Origin: Arthrobacter tumbae
GTDB lineage: Bacteria; Actinomycetota; Actinomycetes; Actinomycetales; Micrococcaceae
Assembly (NCBI RefSeq): GCF_016907495.1
Contig: NZ_JAFBCC010000001.1
Location: 3,534,001-3,598,000 of the forward strand
Direction of reading: 5' to 3'
DNA length: 64,000 nucleotides
Positions 28,561 to 37,652 of the stretch are shown here, piece by piece. The position numbers and the translations under genes were made by a program. How positions within the stretch are numbered: position 1 is the stretch's first letter; every line of letters starts with the position of its first letter. The notes under the pieces are model-generated. The model worked only from the letters and a program-made list of their open reading frames with translations. It searched no databases and was not told the DNA's origin.

Positions 28561-30297
28561 CTATGCAACCAAACTATGCACACTCACCTTGTGTTGTTCC
28601 TGCAACAATCGGCGGGTGTCTTCGATCTCGTTCTTCCGCTCGGTCGCGGTCCAGCCGAGGTGGGTGCCGAGGACATCAGCGAGCTCGTCGATCAGTTCTG
28701 CGCTGACGAGCCCGTTGAAGGCCAGTGCTGTCCGCCTGATGATGACATCGGAGATGTGCTGGACCTGTTCCTGCCGCACCATGTATTCGAGCTCACGCGC
28801 GGACACCTCCCTCGTTGTCTCCAGCGGGAGATCCTCGCCAGCGGCAAGGAAGGTGATGACGTCGGCGGCCCTCGTGCCGTAGCGCTGGAGCAAGAGCCGG
28901 ACGCGTTCTGCGGGCAGTCCTGATCCGTTGGCTTCGATCCAGGCAGCAACATCACGCGGTTGCTGCGGGAATCCCAATCCGCCGCCGATCGGCATGGCTG
29001 CAGTGGAGACGGTCCTGCTCCGCTGCAGCAGTCCGAGGACCTCGTCCGCGAGATGCTCCGAGAGCGCTCGGAAGGTTGTCCATTTGCCGCCGACCAGGCT
29101 GAGCATGGGGCGGTTGGCGGTGGTTCCCCGTTCGATCCGGTAGTCCCGCGAGACGAAGCCTGGCTGGGTCTCATCATGGCGGGGCAGCGGGCGAACACCG
29201 GAGAACGTGTAGACGATGCTGTCCCGGGTAGCCCGCACCGTCGGAAACACATGATGGATCAGGTCGAAGAAGTAATCGATCTCGGCGTCGGTGCAGACAG
29301 CCGGGGTGTCCATGTCCGTTTCAATATCGGTGGTGCCGACCAGCACCCGGTCACCCATCGGATAGATGAGCACGATTCGGCCGTCCGAGTGCTCAAAGAA
29401 GATCTCCCGGCCGGCACACGCCGCCAGAAGTTCCGGATGATCGAGCACGATGTGCGAACCTTTGGTTCCACCCATGAAGCCGCTGGTTTGTCCCAGCGCA
29501 CTGTTGGTTCCGTCCACCCACGCGCCCGTAGCGTTGACGACGACGTCGGCCTGAACCGGAAATACTTCACCGGTGAGCTCGTCGCGGAGCACGATGCCCT
29601 CCTCGCTGCTGCCCACCGCGCTGACGTAGTTGACCGCCCGGGACCGGGGGTTGGCGCTCAGTCCGTCCTGGAGGACGTCGAGCGTGAGCCGCTCCGGGTT
29701 GTGCACGGAGGCGTCGAAATAGGTAGCCGTGTACTTCACATCCGGCCTCAACCTGGGCAGTTGTGCCAGCGAGGCCTTCCGCCCGACGAACCTATGGCGG
29801 GGTACTGTGCCGCCTGCGCGCGAGAAAGCATCATACAGAGTCAGCCCCGCCTTGATCAGGACGGCGCCGCGTTCGCGGGGTGCGCCCTGCCGGTGGGTCA
29901 GGAACCGTAGCGGGGCAGCGAGAATGCCGGAGAACGTGCTGAAGACGGGGATGGTCGTCTGGAGCGGCTTGACGTAGTGCGGCGCTAGCTTCAACAGGGC
30001 ATTTCGCTCCACCACCGACTCACGCACCAGCCGGAACTCACCATTCTCGAGGTACCGGATTCCCCCGTGGATCATGTGGGACGAGGCACCCGAGGCTCCC
30101 TGACAGTAATCGCCGCGTTCAACGAGCGTGACGTCGATGCCCTGGAGCGAGAGATCACGAAACGTTCCGACCCCGTTGATTCCGCCCCCGATGATCAAAA
30201 CGGATGTCCTTGCGGACGTCCTGAGTTGCTGGACGCTGTTCCGCATGGGGCGATTCTGTTCGGCCGACGGCGTCGTCGGCCCGGTGCTGTTCCTCAC
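28561..30297 (-). CDS. glpD: Glycerol-3-phosphate dehydrogenase/oxidase
   Basis: GlpD is an FAD enzyme that oxidises glycerol 3-phosphate to dihydroxyacetone phosphate and passes electrons to quinone. The 578-residue protein has the FAD-binding GGGINGVG at 37-44 and ERGDYCQGASGASSHMIHGG after it, then the substrate domain and the GlpD C-terminal cap. GTG 30297 is the chosen start because AAGGAG lies 11 bases upstream; ATG 30246 (MRNSVQQL) is a possible later start. It is divergent from a sugar-binding regulator, with an operator-like repeat between them. Confidence 0.94.
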   Translation of the reverse strand: MRNSTGPTTPSAEQNRPMRNSVQQLRTSARTSVLIIGGGINGVGTFRDLSLQGIDVTLVERGDYCQGASGASSHMIHGGIRYLENGEFRLVRESVVERNALLKLAPHYVKPLQTTIPVFSTFSGILAAPLRFLTHRQGAPRERGAVLIKAGLTLYDAFSRAGGTVPRHRFVGRKASLAQLPRLRPDVKYTATYFDASVHNPERLTLDVLQDGLSANPRSRAVNYVSAVGSSEEGIVLRDELTGEVFPVQADVVVNATGAWVDGTNSALGQTSGFMGGTKGSHIVLDHPELLAACAGREIFFEHSDGRIVLIYPMGDRVLVGTTDIETDMDTPAVCTDAEIDYFFDLIHHVFPTVRATRDSIVYTFSGVRPLPRHDETQPGFVSRDYRIERGTTANRPMLSLVGGKWTTFRALSEHLADEVLGLLQRSRTVSTAAMPIGGGLGFPQQPRDVAAWIEANGSGLPAERVRLLLQRYGTRAADVITFLAAGEDLPLETTREVSARELEYMVRQEQVQHISDVIIRRTALAFNGLVSAELIDELADVLGTHLGWTATERKNEIEDTRRLLQEQHKVSVHSLVA

Positions 30298-30344
30298 GGG
30301 CTACTGGGCTCCTTGGCTAGTGGTGCGATCCGGTTCTGCACCCT

Positions 30345-30374
30345 ATTCTTTGGAGCATTGGGAATATTCGTCAA
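30345..30374 (-). promoter_or_regulatory. Candidate glpD promoter
   Basis: On the minus strand TTGACG (30369-30374) and AAGAAT (30345-30350) are 18 bases apart and resemble -35 and -10 boxes for the main sigma factor. They lie about 50 bases ahead of the glpD start. The inverted repeat at 30381-30394 is just upstream of the -35 box. Confidence 0.42.
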
Positions 30375-30380
30375 CAACAG

Positions 30381-30394
30381 TGCACAAACGTGCA
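30381..30394. promoter_or_regulatory. Inverted repeat TGCAC-N4-GTGCA, likely regulator operator
   Basis: A perfect 5-bp inverted repeat with a 4-base spacer lies between glpD and the divergent SorC/DeoR-type regulator. It is seven bases from a candidate glpD -35 box and 19 bases before the regulator start codon. Regulators of this class often control themselves and a divergent catabolic operon from such a site. Confidence 0.5.
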
Positions 30395-30413
30395 ATACCC
30401 TTCGGAGAATTCA

Positions 30414-31421
30414 GTGAACACCCCCGCCCAGAACGCCGCTGACCGCGCAAATGCCCGAAACTCCGAGGTTACGCAGCCGCGCAACCGCGACGCGCTGCGC
30501 GCAGCCCAGATGTACTACCTGCAGGACCTCACGATGAACGCGATAGCCCGCGAACTGCGGACCTCCAGGTCCACCGTGTCCCGGCTTCTGTCCATGGCGC
30601 GCGACACCGGGCTGGTCCAGATCCAGATCAACAATCCCCTTGACCGGGCGCCGGCTCTCGAGCGGGAAATCCGCAACCGTTTCGATGTGGAGGCACACGT
30701 GGTTCCCGTGACGGACCTCGTGAGCGACTCGGATGTGCTCGACCGCGTCGCCATCCAGGCAGCACGGACGCTGGGACCGCTCGTTGACTCCAATGCCATC
30801 ATCGGTGTGGCCTGGGGGTCGACCATCAGTGCGGTCAGCCACCACCTGAAACGCAAAGTCACGCATGACAGCACGATCGTTCAATTGAACGGCGCAGGTA
30901 ACACACAGACCACCGGCATCACCTACGCCAGCGAGATTCTCCGCCGCTTCGGCGCCGCCTACGGTGCGCGCGTCGAACAATTCCCGGTCCCCGCCTTCTT
31001 CGACCATGCCGAGACCAAGACGGCGATGTGGGCCGAGCGCAGCGTCAGGCGCATTCTCGATCTGCAGGAGCGTATGACCATGGCGATCTTCGGCGTAGGG
31101 TCAACCGGCTCCGGTATTCCCAGCCATGTCTACGCAGGCGGCTACCTCGATGAAGAAGACCTCGGCATCCTTCGCAGGAACCGGGTTGTCGGCGATGTGG
31201 CGACCGTCTTCTTCCGTGCGGACGGCTCCCACAGCGACATTGTCCTCAACCAGCGAAGCACCGGACCGGACCTCGGGATGCTTGGCCAGGTCAGCCGCCG
31301 CATCTGTGTGGTTTCCGGTGAATCGAAAATCAACGGCCTGCGCGGCGCGCTCGCTGCCGGACTGGCAACCGATCTCATCCTTGATGAACGTTCCGCGCGC
31401 GCGCTGGTGCGCCAGGGCTGA
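30414..31421 (+). CDS. Sugar-binding transcriptional regulator (SorC/DeoR type)
   Basis: The start is GTG 30414, preceded by GGAG at 30404-30407, giving 335 residues; a GTG at 30390 lies in the operator-like repeat. The N-terminal helix-turn-helix (DLTMNAIARELRTSRSTVSRLLSMARDTGLVQ, near 35-66) is followed by a SorC-type effector domain with GVAWGSTISAVSHHLK and IFGVGSTGSGIPSH. The effector is probably a phosphorylated sugar or glycerol 3-phosphate. Divergence from glpD suggests it controls the glycerol genes, but that is inference. Confidence 0.88.
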   Translation: MNTPAQNAADRANARNSEVTQPRNRDALRAAQMYYLQDLTMNAIARELRTSRSTVSRLLSMARDTGLVQIQINNPLDRAPALEREIRNRFDVEAHVVPVTDLVSDSDVLDRVAIQAARTLGPLVDSNAIIGVAWGSTISAVSHHLKRKVTHDSTIVQLNGAGNTQTTGITYASEILRRFGAAYGARVEQFPVPAFFDHAETKTAMWAERSVRRILDLQERMTMAIFGVGSTGSGIPSHVYAGGYLDEEDLGILRRNRVVGDVATVFFRADGSHSDIVLNQRSTGPDLGMLGQVSRRICVVSGESKINGLRGALAAGLATDLILDERSARALVRQG

Positions 31422-31480
31422 TTCGACCCACGCGACGGTCATGACGCATTCCGACCTCCCACTCTCGGTAGAGTCGGGGC

Positions 31481-32317
31481 ATGCATACTTCCGGCAAGGT
31501 ATCGGTCTCCAACGGCGTCGTCATGGACCGGCTGGGCTACGGCCTGTACAAGGTACCGGCCGACGACGCCCACGGGCTCTGCACCCTCGCCCTCGAGGCG
31601 GGCTACCGGCTGCTGGACACGGCGGCGATGTACGGCAATGAGGAGGGTGTGGGCCGCGCCGTCCGGGACGCCGTGGACGCGGGCCATGTCGACCGCGGCG
31701 ATGTCTTCGTGACTTCGAAGGTCTGGAATGAGCATCACGGCTACCGTGCGACACTTGCCGCGTTCGAGGACTCCCTCAAGCGTTCCGGCCTCGACTATCT
31801 CGACCTCTATCTGATCCATTGGCCGTGCCCGGCCAAAGACCAGTATGTCGACACCTGGCGGGCACTTGAGGAGCTGTACTCACGAGGCAGGGTCCGTGCA
31901 ATCGGGGTATCAAACTTTCAGCGACACCACCTGGAGAACCTTCTGTCCCGGACAGAGGTGGTGCCTGCTGTGAACCAAATTGAATTGCATCCCTTCCTGC
32001 AGCAGCAGGACCTGAGGAGTTTCAATGCTCAGCATGGGATCGTCACACAGGCCTGGAGCCCGCTCGGGCGCGGGACCCTGCTCACACATCCCACGATCAC
32101 CCACATCGCCGCCAAGCACTCCCGGTCCCCGGCGCAAGTGATACTGCGTTGGCATCTGCAAAGCGGCGGCGCGGCCGTGGCAAAGGCCAGTTCACGGGAG
32201 CGGATCGTGGAGAATCTCAGCCTCTCCGATTTCGCCCTCGACACGGTGGACATGGCGGCCATCGCCCAGCTCAACTCGGATACCCGGGTCGGTTCCCATC
32301 CGGACCTGGTCAACTGA
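31481..32317 (+). CDS. Aldo/keto reductase
   Basis: This 278-residue NADPH-dependent oxidoreductase has the full catalytic tetrad: Asp 46 and Tyr 51 (LLDTAAMYGNEEGVG), Lys 80 (FVTSKVW) and His 113 (LYLIHWP). The cofactor-binding end AVAKASSRERIVENL contains the usual K-S-x-x-x-R-I-x-E-N layout. It resembles 2,5-diketogluconate reductase-like enzymes, whose true substrates vary. It starts a three-gene unit with the hydrolase and glycosyltransferase, 59 bases after the regulator. Confidence 0.9.
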   Translation: MHTSGKVSVSNGVVMDRLGYGLYKVPADDAHGLCTLALEAGYRLLDTAAMYGNEEGVGRAVRDAVDAGHVDRGDVFVTSKVWNEHHGYRATLAAFEDSLKRSGLDYLDLYLIHWPCPAKDQYVDTWRALEELYSRGRVRAIGVSNFQRHHLENLLSRTEVVPAVNQIELHPFLQQQDLRSFNAQHGIVTQAWSPLGRGTLLTHPTITHIAAKHSRSPAQVILRWHLQSGGAAVAKASSRERIVENLSLSDFALDTVDMAAIAQLNSDTRVGSHPDLVN

Positions 32318-32318
32318 G

Positions 32319-33200
32319 ATGGTGGTCCTGCGACGCACAGCCACGGCGCGGTCACTGAACCTGGATGGCGGCATGCGGCGGTTCTGGGAGTTCCCGGCGA
32401 AGGAGGGAGCACCGGATGAGCCACCGGTTTTCATGGTGCACGGATTCCGGGGTGACCACCACGGCCTGCTGCGAATTATCGAGGCGCTTCCCACGTACCG
32501 CGTTATTGTGCCTGACCTGCCGGGCTTCGGCCAGTCCGAATCCATGGACAAAGAGCACGACGTCGCGGCGTACGCTGAGTTTGTCCAGAGCAGTATCGAG
32601 CGGCTTGCCCTTGGTTCGGAAACAGTGCTGGTGGGCCATTCCTTCGGGTCCATCATTGCAGCCAGGGCCGCGGCAGACGCTCCGGGCGCCTTCGCTGCGT
32701 TGGTCCTCATCAACCCGATCAGCGCTCCTGCACTGGAAGGGTCCAGCCGGATTGCCACCCGCCTGGCAGAGCTGTACTACCGCCTTGGTGCGGCGCTGCC
32801 CGAGCAGGCGGGTCAGGCACTGCTGCGCAACCGCGTCATTGTGCGCGCCATGAGCGAACTGATGGCTAAAACCCGGAACCGCCCGCTGCGACGGTGGATC
32901 CACGCGCAGCATCGCGCCTACTTCAGTGCGTTCGCCTCACGGGACGTCGTCCTGCAGGCATTCACTGCGTCCATCAGCGGGACGGTCCGGGACAGCGCCT
33001 CCCGGTTGCACCTTCCGGTGCTCCTGATCGCCGCTGAGAAGGATGATCTCGGCACGGTGCAGACCCAGGAGGACCTTGCGGCGCTTATTCCCGATTCAAC
33101 ACTCGTGGTGCTGCCCGAGGTGGGTCACCTCATCCATTACGAAGCCCCTGATGCCGCGGCCCGCCACATCTCCGAGTTTGTGACGGCGAGGACCCGATGA
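32319..33200 (+). CDS. Alpha/beta hydrolase
   Basis: The 293-residue protein has the alpha/beta hydrolase fold with the oxyanion segment HGFRGDHHG (41-49). The nucleophile elbow is GHSFG (106-110, Ser 108), an acid lies near Asp 245-246, and the catalytic His is near 270 in EVGHLIHYE. There is no signal peptide, so it acts in the cytoplasm. It begins one base after the aldo/keto reductase stop and overlaps the glycosyltransferase by 4 bases. The substrate cannot be predicted; an ester or acyl group is likely. Confidence 0.88.
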   Translation: MVVLRRTATARSLNLDGGMRRFWEFPAKEGAPDEPPVFMVHGFRGDHHGLLRIIEALPTYRVIVPDLPGFGQSESMDKEHDVAAYAEFVQSSIERLALGSETVLVGHSFGSIIAARAAADAPGAFAALVLINPISAPALEGSSRIATRLAELYYRLGAALPEQAGQALLRNRVIVRAMSELMAKTRNRPLRRWIHAQHRAYFSAFASRDVVLQAFTASISGTVRDSASRLHLPVLLIAAEKDDLGTVQTQEDLAALIPDSTLVVLPEVGHLIHYEAPDAAARHISEFVTARTR

Positions 33201-34318
33201 AGATCCTGATCGACGCCAGATTCACCCGCACCGACCACCACGACGGCATCAGCCGCTATGGAGCCAGCCTGATCGAAGCGCTTTCAGAGCGGCCGGATGC
33301 GGATCTAACTATGCTCGTTCATGACCCGCGACAGCTGGCCCTGCTGCCCGACGTGCCGCATGTGATGATCAACAGCCCGCTCTCCCCCGCCGAACTGTTT
33401 GTCTCCCGGCGCATCAACCGCCTCAATCCGGACGCCGTGTTCTGCCCGATGCAGACCATGGGCTCGTTTGGACGCCGCTACCCACTGGTGCTCACCCTGC
33501 ACGACCTCATTTACTACCAGAACCGAACGCCGCCGGGCTTCCTGCCCCTGCCGGTGCGCTTGCTGTGGCGGCTGTACCACCTGGCCTACTGGCCGCAGCG
33601 GCTGCTTCTGAACCGGGCCGACGTCGTTGCCACCATCTCGGAGACCACCCGCGCGCTGATGGAGACGCACCGGTTGACGCGGCGCCCAATCCGCATTGTC
33701 GGCAACGCCCCCCAATCAGATGCCGTACCGCGGCCACCGGTGACTGCCCCGGACAAGTCGCTGCTCTACATGGGATCCTTCATGCCCTACAAGAACGTGG
33801 AGACTCTACTGGCCGGGATGGCAGGCCTGCCCGATTACACCCTCCATCTGCTGAGCAGAATTCCACCTGAGCGGAAGGGGGAGCTTGAAAAGCGTGTACC
33901 CGGCGGAGCAACGGTCGTCTTCCACAACGGCGTGAGTGACCAGGACTACGATCGGTTGCTGCGCTCAGCCACAGCCCTCGTGACACTTTCCCGAGCCGAG
34001 GGCTACGGGCTTCCCGTCATTGAAGCAATGGCGGTCGGCACGCCCGTGGTCGCCGCGGACACACCGATATTCCGTGAGGTTGGGGGAACTGCCGCGCTGT
34101 ATGTGGACCCGGAATCTTCCGAAGAATTCACCCGGGCCGTCCGGGCCCTTGATGATCCGCCTCGCTGGAAAAGCGCGTCCTCCGCCGGTCGGGCACAGGC
34201 CCTTACCTATTCCTGGGACACCTCGGCTGACTCGCTCCTCGCCGCGCTTGAGGAAGCTGTTGAGCTCCACGCCAAACCAGCAGGCGGCGGGCGGCGCCGC
34301 ACACGGGTTCAGCGCTGA
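33197..34318 (+). CDS. Glycosyltransferase family 4 protein
   Basis: The 373-residue GT-B glycosyltransferase has an N-terminal acceptor domain (MKILIDARFTRTDHHDGISRYG) and a C-terminal nucleotide-sugar domain. The latter has LLYMGSFMPYKNVETLLAGM, GVSDQDYDRLLRSATALVTLSRAEGYGLPVIEAMAVGTPV, and the E-x7-E pair of family 4. Mannosyl- or glucosyl-transfer onto a lipid or glycan is typical of the group. It overlaps the hydrolase gene (ATGA) and converges on priA with a 4-base gap. Confidence 0.9.
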   Translation: MKILIDARFTRTDHHDGISRYGASLIEALSERPDADLTMLVHDPRQLALLPDVPHVMINSPLSPAELFVSRRINRLNPDAVFCPMQTMGSFGRRYPLVLTLHDLIYYQNRTPPGFLPLPVRLLWRLYHLAYWPQRLLLNRADVVATISETTRALMETHRLTRRPIRIVGNAPQSDAVPRPPVTAPDKSLLYMGSFMPYKNVETLLAGMAGLPDYTLHLLSRIPPERKGELEKRVPGGATVVFHNGVSDQDYDRLLRSATALVTLSRAEGYGLPVIEAMAVGTPVVAADTPIFREVGGTAALYVDPESSEEFTRAVRALDDPPRWKSASSAGRAQALTYSWDTSADSLLAALEEAVELHAKPAGGGRRRTRVQR

Positions 34319-34322
34319 CGCC

Positions 34323-36407
34323 CTAAAGTGCCCCGACAGGATCGATTCGAACGTGGACGGGTTCGGACGTCCGCCTGGCCGAGAGCGAAACCCGGCGCGC
34401 CCGCAACGCACCGACAACGTCGGCCGCGTCGCGATACCGGAAGAACACCAGGATGCGGTGCGAGCCGGCCGCCGACTGTTGACCCGGTTTCTCCGGAGCT
34501 GCCGGACCCGCTGCCTCACGTACTGCCGTCGGACCAACCACCCTGCACGACGGCGGCAGGTCCAGTCCCTCCAGAAAGGCAGCCAGTGCCTCCAGGGAAC
34601 CGGTCAGCGCCGCGTACCGCACCGCCGGCGGCAGCCCCAGTTCCATGCGCAAAGCGAGCTCGCGCGCCGCAGCACCGGCAGGGTCCCAACGCACCAGGTG
34701 CCCGGCGGCGACGTCGTCATCTGCGGTGACAACCACCACACCGCCTGCCGATGCGGGGCGGGCAAGCACCGCCGCGTTGAACCAGCGCTGAAGGGTACTC
34801 TCCAGCGCGCGCAGGGATTCCCTGCCCAGAAGGGCATTTCCGTCCAGCAGGACCACAGCGGCGTAGCCCGACGCAGCCACCGGTTCGGCGCCGGGAGTTG
34901 CCACCACCACGCGCGGCGAGGCATCCACCGTATCGAGAATGTGATCGCCGGACGAGGAAATGACGACGGCGCCGGGGAATGCCCGACCCAGTTCCTCAGC
35001 GGTGCGCGCTGCCCCGCTGACGGTGGAACGGAACCGGGCGCCCGAGCATGTCGGGCAGCGCCAGGAGTGATCAGGCCGCCCGCACCAGCGGCACGCGACA
35101 GCGGAGCCCCGACCGGACTGCGCCAACGGTCCGGCGCAGTGCCGGCAGCGGGCGGGTTCCCGGCAGTCCTGGCAGGCCAGGGCAGGTGAGAACCCGGTGC
35201 GCGCTACCTGAATCAGTACCGGCCCGCGCTTCAACCCGTCGCGGGCTGCGCGCCAGGCGACCGGAGGAATCCGCACCTGGTGCGTCAGCGGTTCGCGGTC
35301 CGTGTGATAGGTGTCCGCCGAGTGGAGGACGCGCGGGGCCAACTGCCGGATGGCCGGACGATCCGCGGACAGGGACTGTGCCCAGCCGCTGTCGACCAGC
35401 CGCTGGGCCTCGACGCTGCGGGATGCCGACGCAATCAGGAGGGCGCAACCCTGCAGCTCACTGCGCAGCAGGAGCACCTCGCGGGCGTGCGGGTAGGGGG
35501 CGCGGGGCTCACTGTGTGACTCATCATTGTCGTCCCAGAGGCACACGAGCCCCAGGTTCCGCACCGGTGCGTAGGCGGCGGACCGCGTACCCACCGCCAC
35601 CCTGACCTCTCCATGCAGGAGTTTGAGGAAGTTGCGGTACCGGGGGGTGGGGCCGTCTTCGGCCGTAAGCCGGACGTACGCATCCGCACCGATGCGCGCA
35701 CTAAGTGCCTCTTCGACACGGAGGAGGTCCCGCTGGTCAGGAACGACGACGACGGCGCCACGCCCCGCCGACCACGCCGCATGCACCGCTTCAGCCAGTT
35801 CTGCCGGCCAGCCGGCCGGCCCGTACCCGCCGAGTGTTGCCAACACAGCCCGCGGACTCTCACCTGCCGTCAACCGGGACAGGAAGGAAGCGCCGTTGAC
35901 GTACCGGGCATACAAGGAAGCCCGGCCACTTTCCTCCCCGGCGTGCACGGCGGCACCAGGCTCCGCACCGACTTCGAACTCCTTCTCCACTCGGGCCACG
36001 CGCGGAGGCACCGCCGAGCGAAGGACATCGCTCACGGAGCCGGCGTACCGGGCAGCGACGGCGGCCGCAAGTGCCAGGATCTCCGTGCTCGCCACCGGCT
36101 GGCCGGACACCACCCTGGCCAGGGGCAGCAAACGTGCCGGACTGTCCGAGACGGCAAGCCGCTCAAGGATAAAAGCCGCATGTTCCCGCCCGGCGAACCG
36201 GACCTTGACCCGCGCGCCGGGGACGGCTGCGTCGTCGTCCTGGGCCGGAACCAGGTAGTCGAAGGGACGGTCGAGATGCGGCAGCGGTGAATCGATGATG
36301 ACACGGGCAACCGGCAGCCCGGCTGCGACCGGTGACGTACCGCGCGGAACCGCCGGTGCGCTGAAGCCCTGCAGCAGCGAAAGCTGCTGCCCGTCGTCGG
36401 AACTCAT
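34323..36407 (-). CDS. priA: Probable primosomal protein N' (PriA-like, helicase motifs lost)
   Basis: The 694-residue protein has the PriA N-terminal DNA-binding domain (ARVIIDSPLPHLDRPFDYLVP) and the later zinc-binding cysteines (ALACQDCREPARCRHCAG, CRWCGRPDHSWRCPTCSG). The ATPase core is changed: where GxTGSGKTE would be, the sequence reads VHAAWSAGRGAVVVVPDQRD, and no DEEH box is present (LVCLWDDNDES). This loss is known for actinobacterial PriA. It probably restarts forks without its own helicase activity. It is last in the mihF to priA cluster, 21 bases after metK. Confidence 0.9.
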   Translation of the reverse strand: MSSDDGQQLSLLQGFSAPAVPRGTSPVAAGLPVARVIIDSPLPHLDRPFDYLVPAQDDDAAVPGARVKVRFAGREHAAFILERLAVSDSPARLLPLARVVSGQPVASTEILALAAAVAARYAGSVSDVLRSAVPPRVARVEKEFEVGAEPGAAVHAGEESGRASLYARYVNGASFLSRLTAGESPRAVLATLGGYGPAGWPAELAEAVHAAWSAGRGAVVVVPDQRDLLRVEEALSARIGADAYVRLTAEDGPTPRYRNFLKLLHGEVRVAVGTRSAAYAPVRNLGLVCLWDDNDESHSEPRAPYPHAREVLLLRSELQGCALLIASASRSVEAQRLVDSGWAQSLSADRPAIRQLAPRVLHSADTYHTDREPLTHQVRIPPVAWRAARDGLKRGPVLIQVARTGFSPALACQDCREPARCRHCAGPLAQSGRGSAVACRWCGRPDHSWRCPTCSGARFRSTVSGAARTAEELGRAFPGAVVISSSGDHILDTVDASPRVVVATPGAEPVAASGYAAVVLLDGNALLGRESLRALESTLQRWFNAAVLARPASAGGVVVVTADDDVAAGHLVRWDPAGAAARELALRMELGLPPAVRYAALTGSLEALAAFLEGLDLPPSCRVVGPTAVREAAGPAAPEKPGQQSAAGSHRILVFFRYRDAADVVGALRARRVSLSARRTSEPVHVRIDPVGAL

Positions 36408-36428
36408 CGGTTCGAAGGTGGTACCTGC

Positions 36429-37643
36429 CTACGCGTTGAAGTAGCTCTTGAGCTCATCGGTGCGGTCAGTGAGTTCCCAATTGAACCCCTCGCCCTCGCG
36501 ACCGAAATGCCCATGTGCGGCAGTCTTCTGGTAGATGGGCCTGAGCAGGTCAAGGGAGTTGATGATGGCGAGCGGACGCAGATCGAAGATCTCGTCGATA
36601 GCCGATCCAATTGCGGCAGGATCGACCTGCTCGGTCCCGAAGGTCTCCACGTAGATACCGACCGGCTGCGCCATGCCGATGGCATAGGCGATCTGGATCT
36701 CCGCGCGGCGGGCAAGCCCGGCAGCCACCACGTTCTTGGCGACCCAGCGCATGGCGTAGGCGGCCGAGCGGTCAACCTTCGACGGATCCTTGCCGCTGAA
36801 CGCGCCCCCGCCGTGGCGGGCCATCCCACCGTAGGTGTCCACGATGATCTTGCGGCCCGTCAGTCCTGCATCTCCGACCGGCCCGCCGATGACGAACTCC
36901 CCGCCCGGGTTGAGGATGTGGCGGACATTTGAGACATCGAGATGGGACGTGGCCAGCACAGGGCTGATCACGTGTTCCACGAGATCGGCCCGCAGCGTGT
37001 CAAGACCGACTCCCTCGGCGTGCTGGGAGGAAATCACCACCGAGTCGACGCTGACCGGCCTGTCGCCGTCGTAACCGACTGTGACCTGCGTCTTGCCATC
37101 GGGACGAAGGTAGGACAGCGTGCCGTTCTTCCGGACGTCGGTGAGCTGTTCGGACAAGCGGTGGGCCAGCCAGATGGGCGTCGGCATCAGCACTGGTGTC
37201 TCGTCGCTGGCGTACCCGAACATGATCCCCTGGTCCCCTGCGCCCTGGGCATCATAGGGGTCGGTGCTGGTGCCCTCTCGTGTTTCGAGCGACCTGAACA
37301 CCCCTGAGGCAATCTCCGGCGACTGCTGCCCGATCGAAACGGACACACCGCAGCGTGCACCGTCGAAACCGTTTGCCGAAGAGTCGTAGCCGATCCCGAG
37401 GATGGTTTTCCGGACGATCTCCGGAATCTCGACATAGGCCTCGGTGGTGACCTCGCCGGCCACGTGCACCAGGCCCGTGGTCACGAGGGTTTCCACCGCT
37501 ACGCGGGACCGCGGATCCGCCGCCAGCAACGCATCGAGGATGCCGTCGCTGATCTGGTCGCAGATCTTGTCGGGATGGCCCTCGGTCACCGATTCCGAGG
37601 TGAACAATCGCAAGGAAGGGCTAGGCGTATGGGGAGGATTCAC
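36429..37643 (-). CDS. metK: S-adenosylmethionine synthase
   Basis: MetK makes S-adenosylmethionine from methionine and ATP. The 404-residue protein has [21 protein letters not shown] at the N-terminus, the [15 protein letters not shown] motif, and the P-loop-like [16 protein letters not shown]. It starts 9 bases after the coaBC stop. No SAM riboswitch is seen ahead of it, as there is no room. Confidence 0.97.
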   Translation of the reverse strand: MNPPHTPSPSLRLFTSESVTEGHPDKICDQISDGILDALLAADPRSRVAVETLVTTGLVHVAGEVTTEAYVEIPEIVRKTILGIGYDSSANGFDGARCGVSVSIGQQSPEIASGVFRSLETREGTSTDPYDAQGAGDQGIMFGYASDETPVLMPTPIWLAHRLSEQLTDVRKNGTLSYLRPDGKTQVTVGYDGDRPVSVDSVVISSQHAEGVGLDTLRADLVEHVISPVLATSHLDVSNVRHILNPGGEFVIGGPVGDAGLTGRKIIVDTYGGMARHGGGAFSGKDPSKVDRSAAYAMRWVAKNVVAAGLARRAEIQIAYAIGMAQPVGIYVETFGTEQVDPAAIGSAIDEIFDLRPLAIINSLDLLRPIYQKTAAHGHFGREGEGFNWELTDRTDELKSYFNA

Positions 37644-37652
37644 GAGATCACT

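Noticed and set aside
37644..37652. SAM riboswitch before metK.
   Set aside because: Only nine bases separate coaBC and metK, so there is no room for one.
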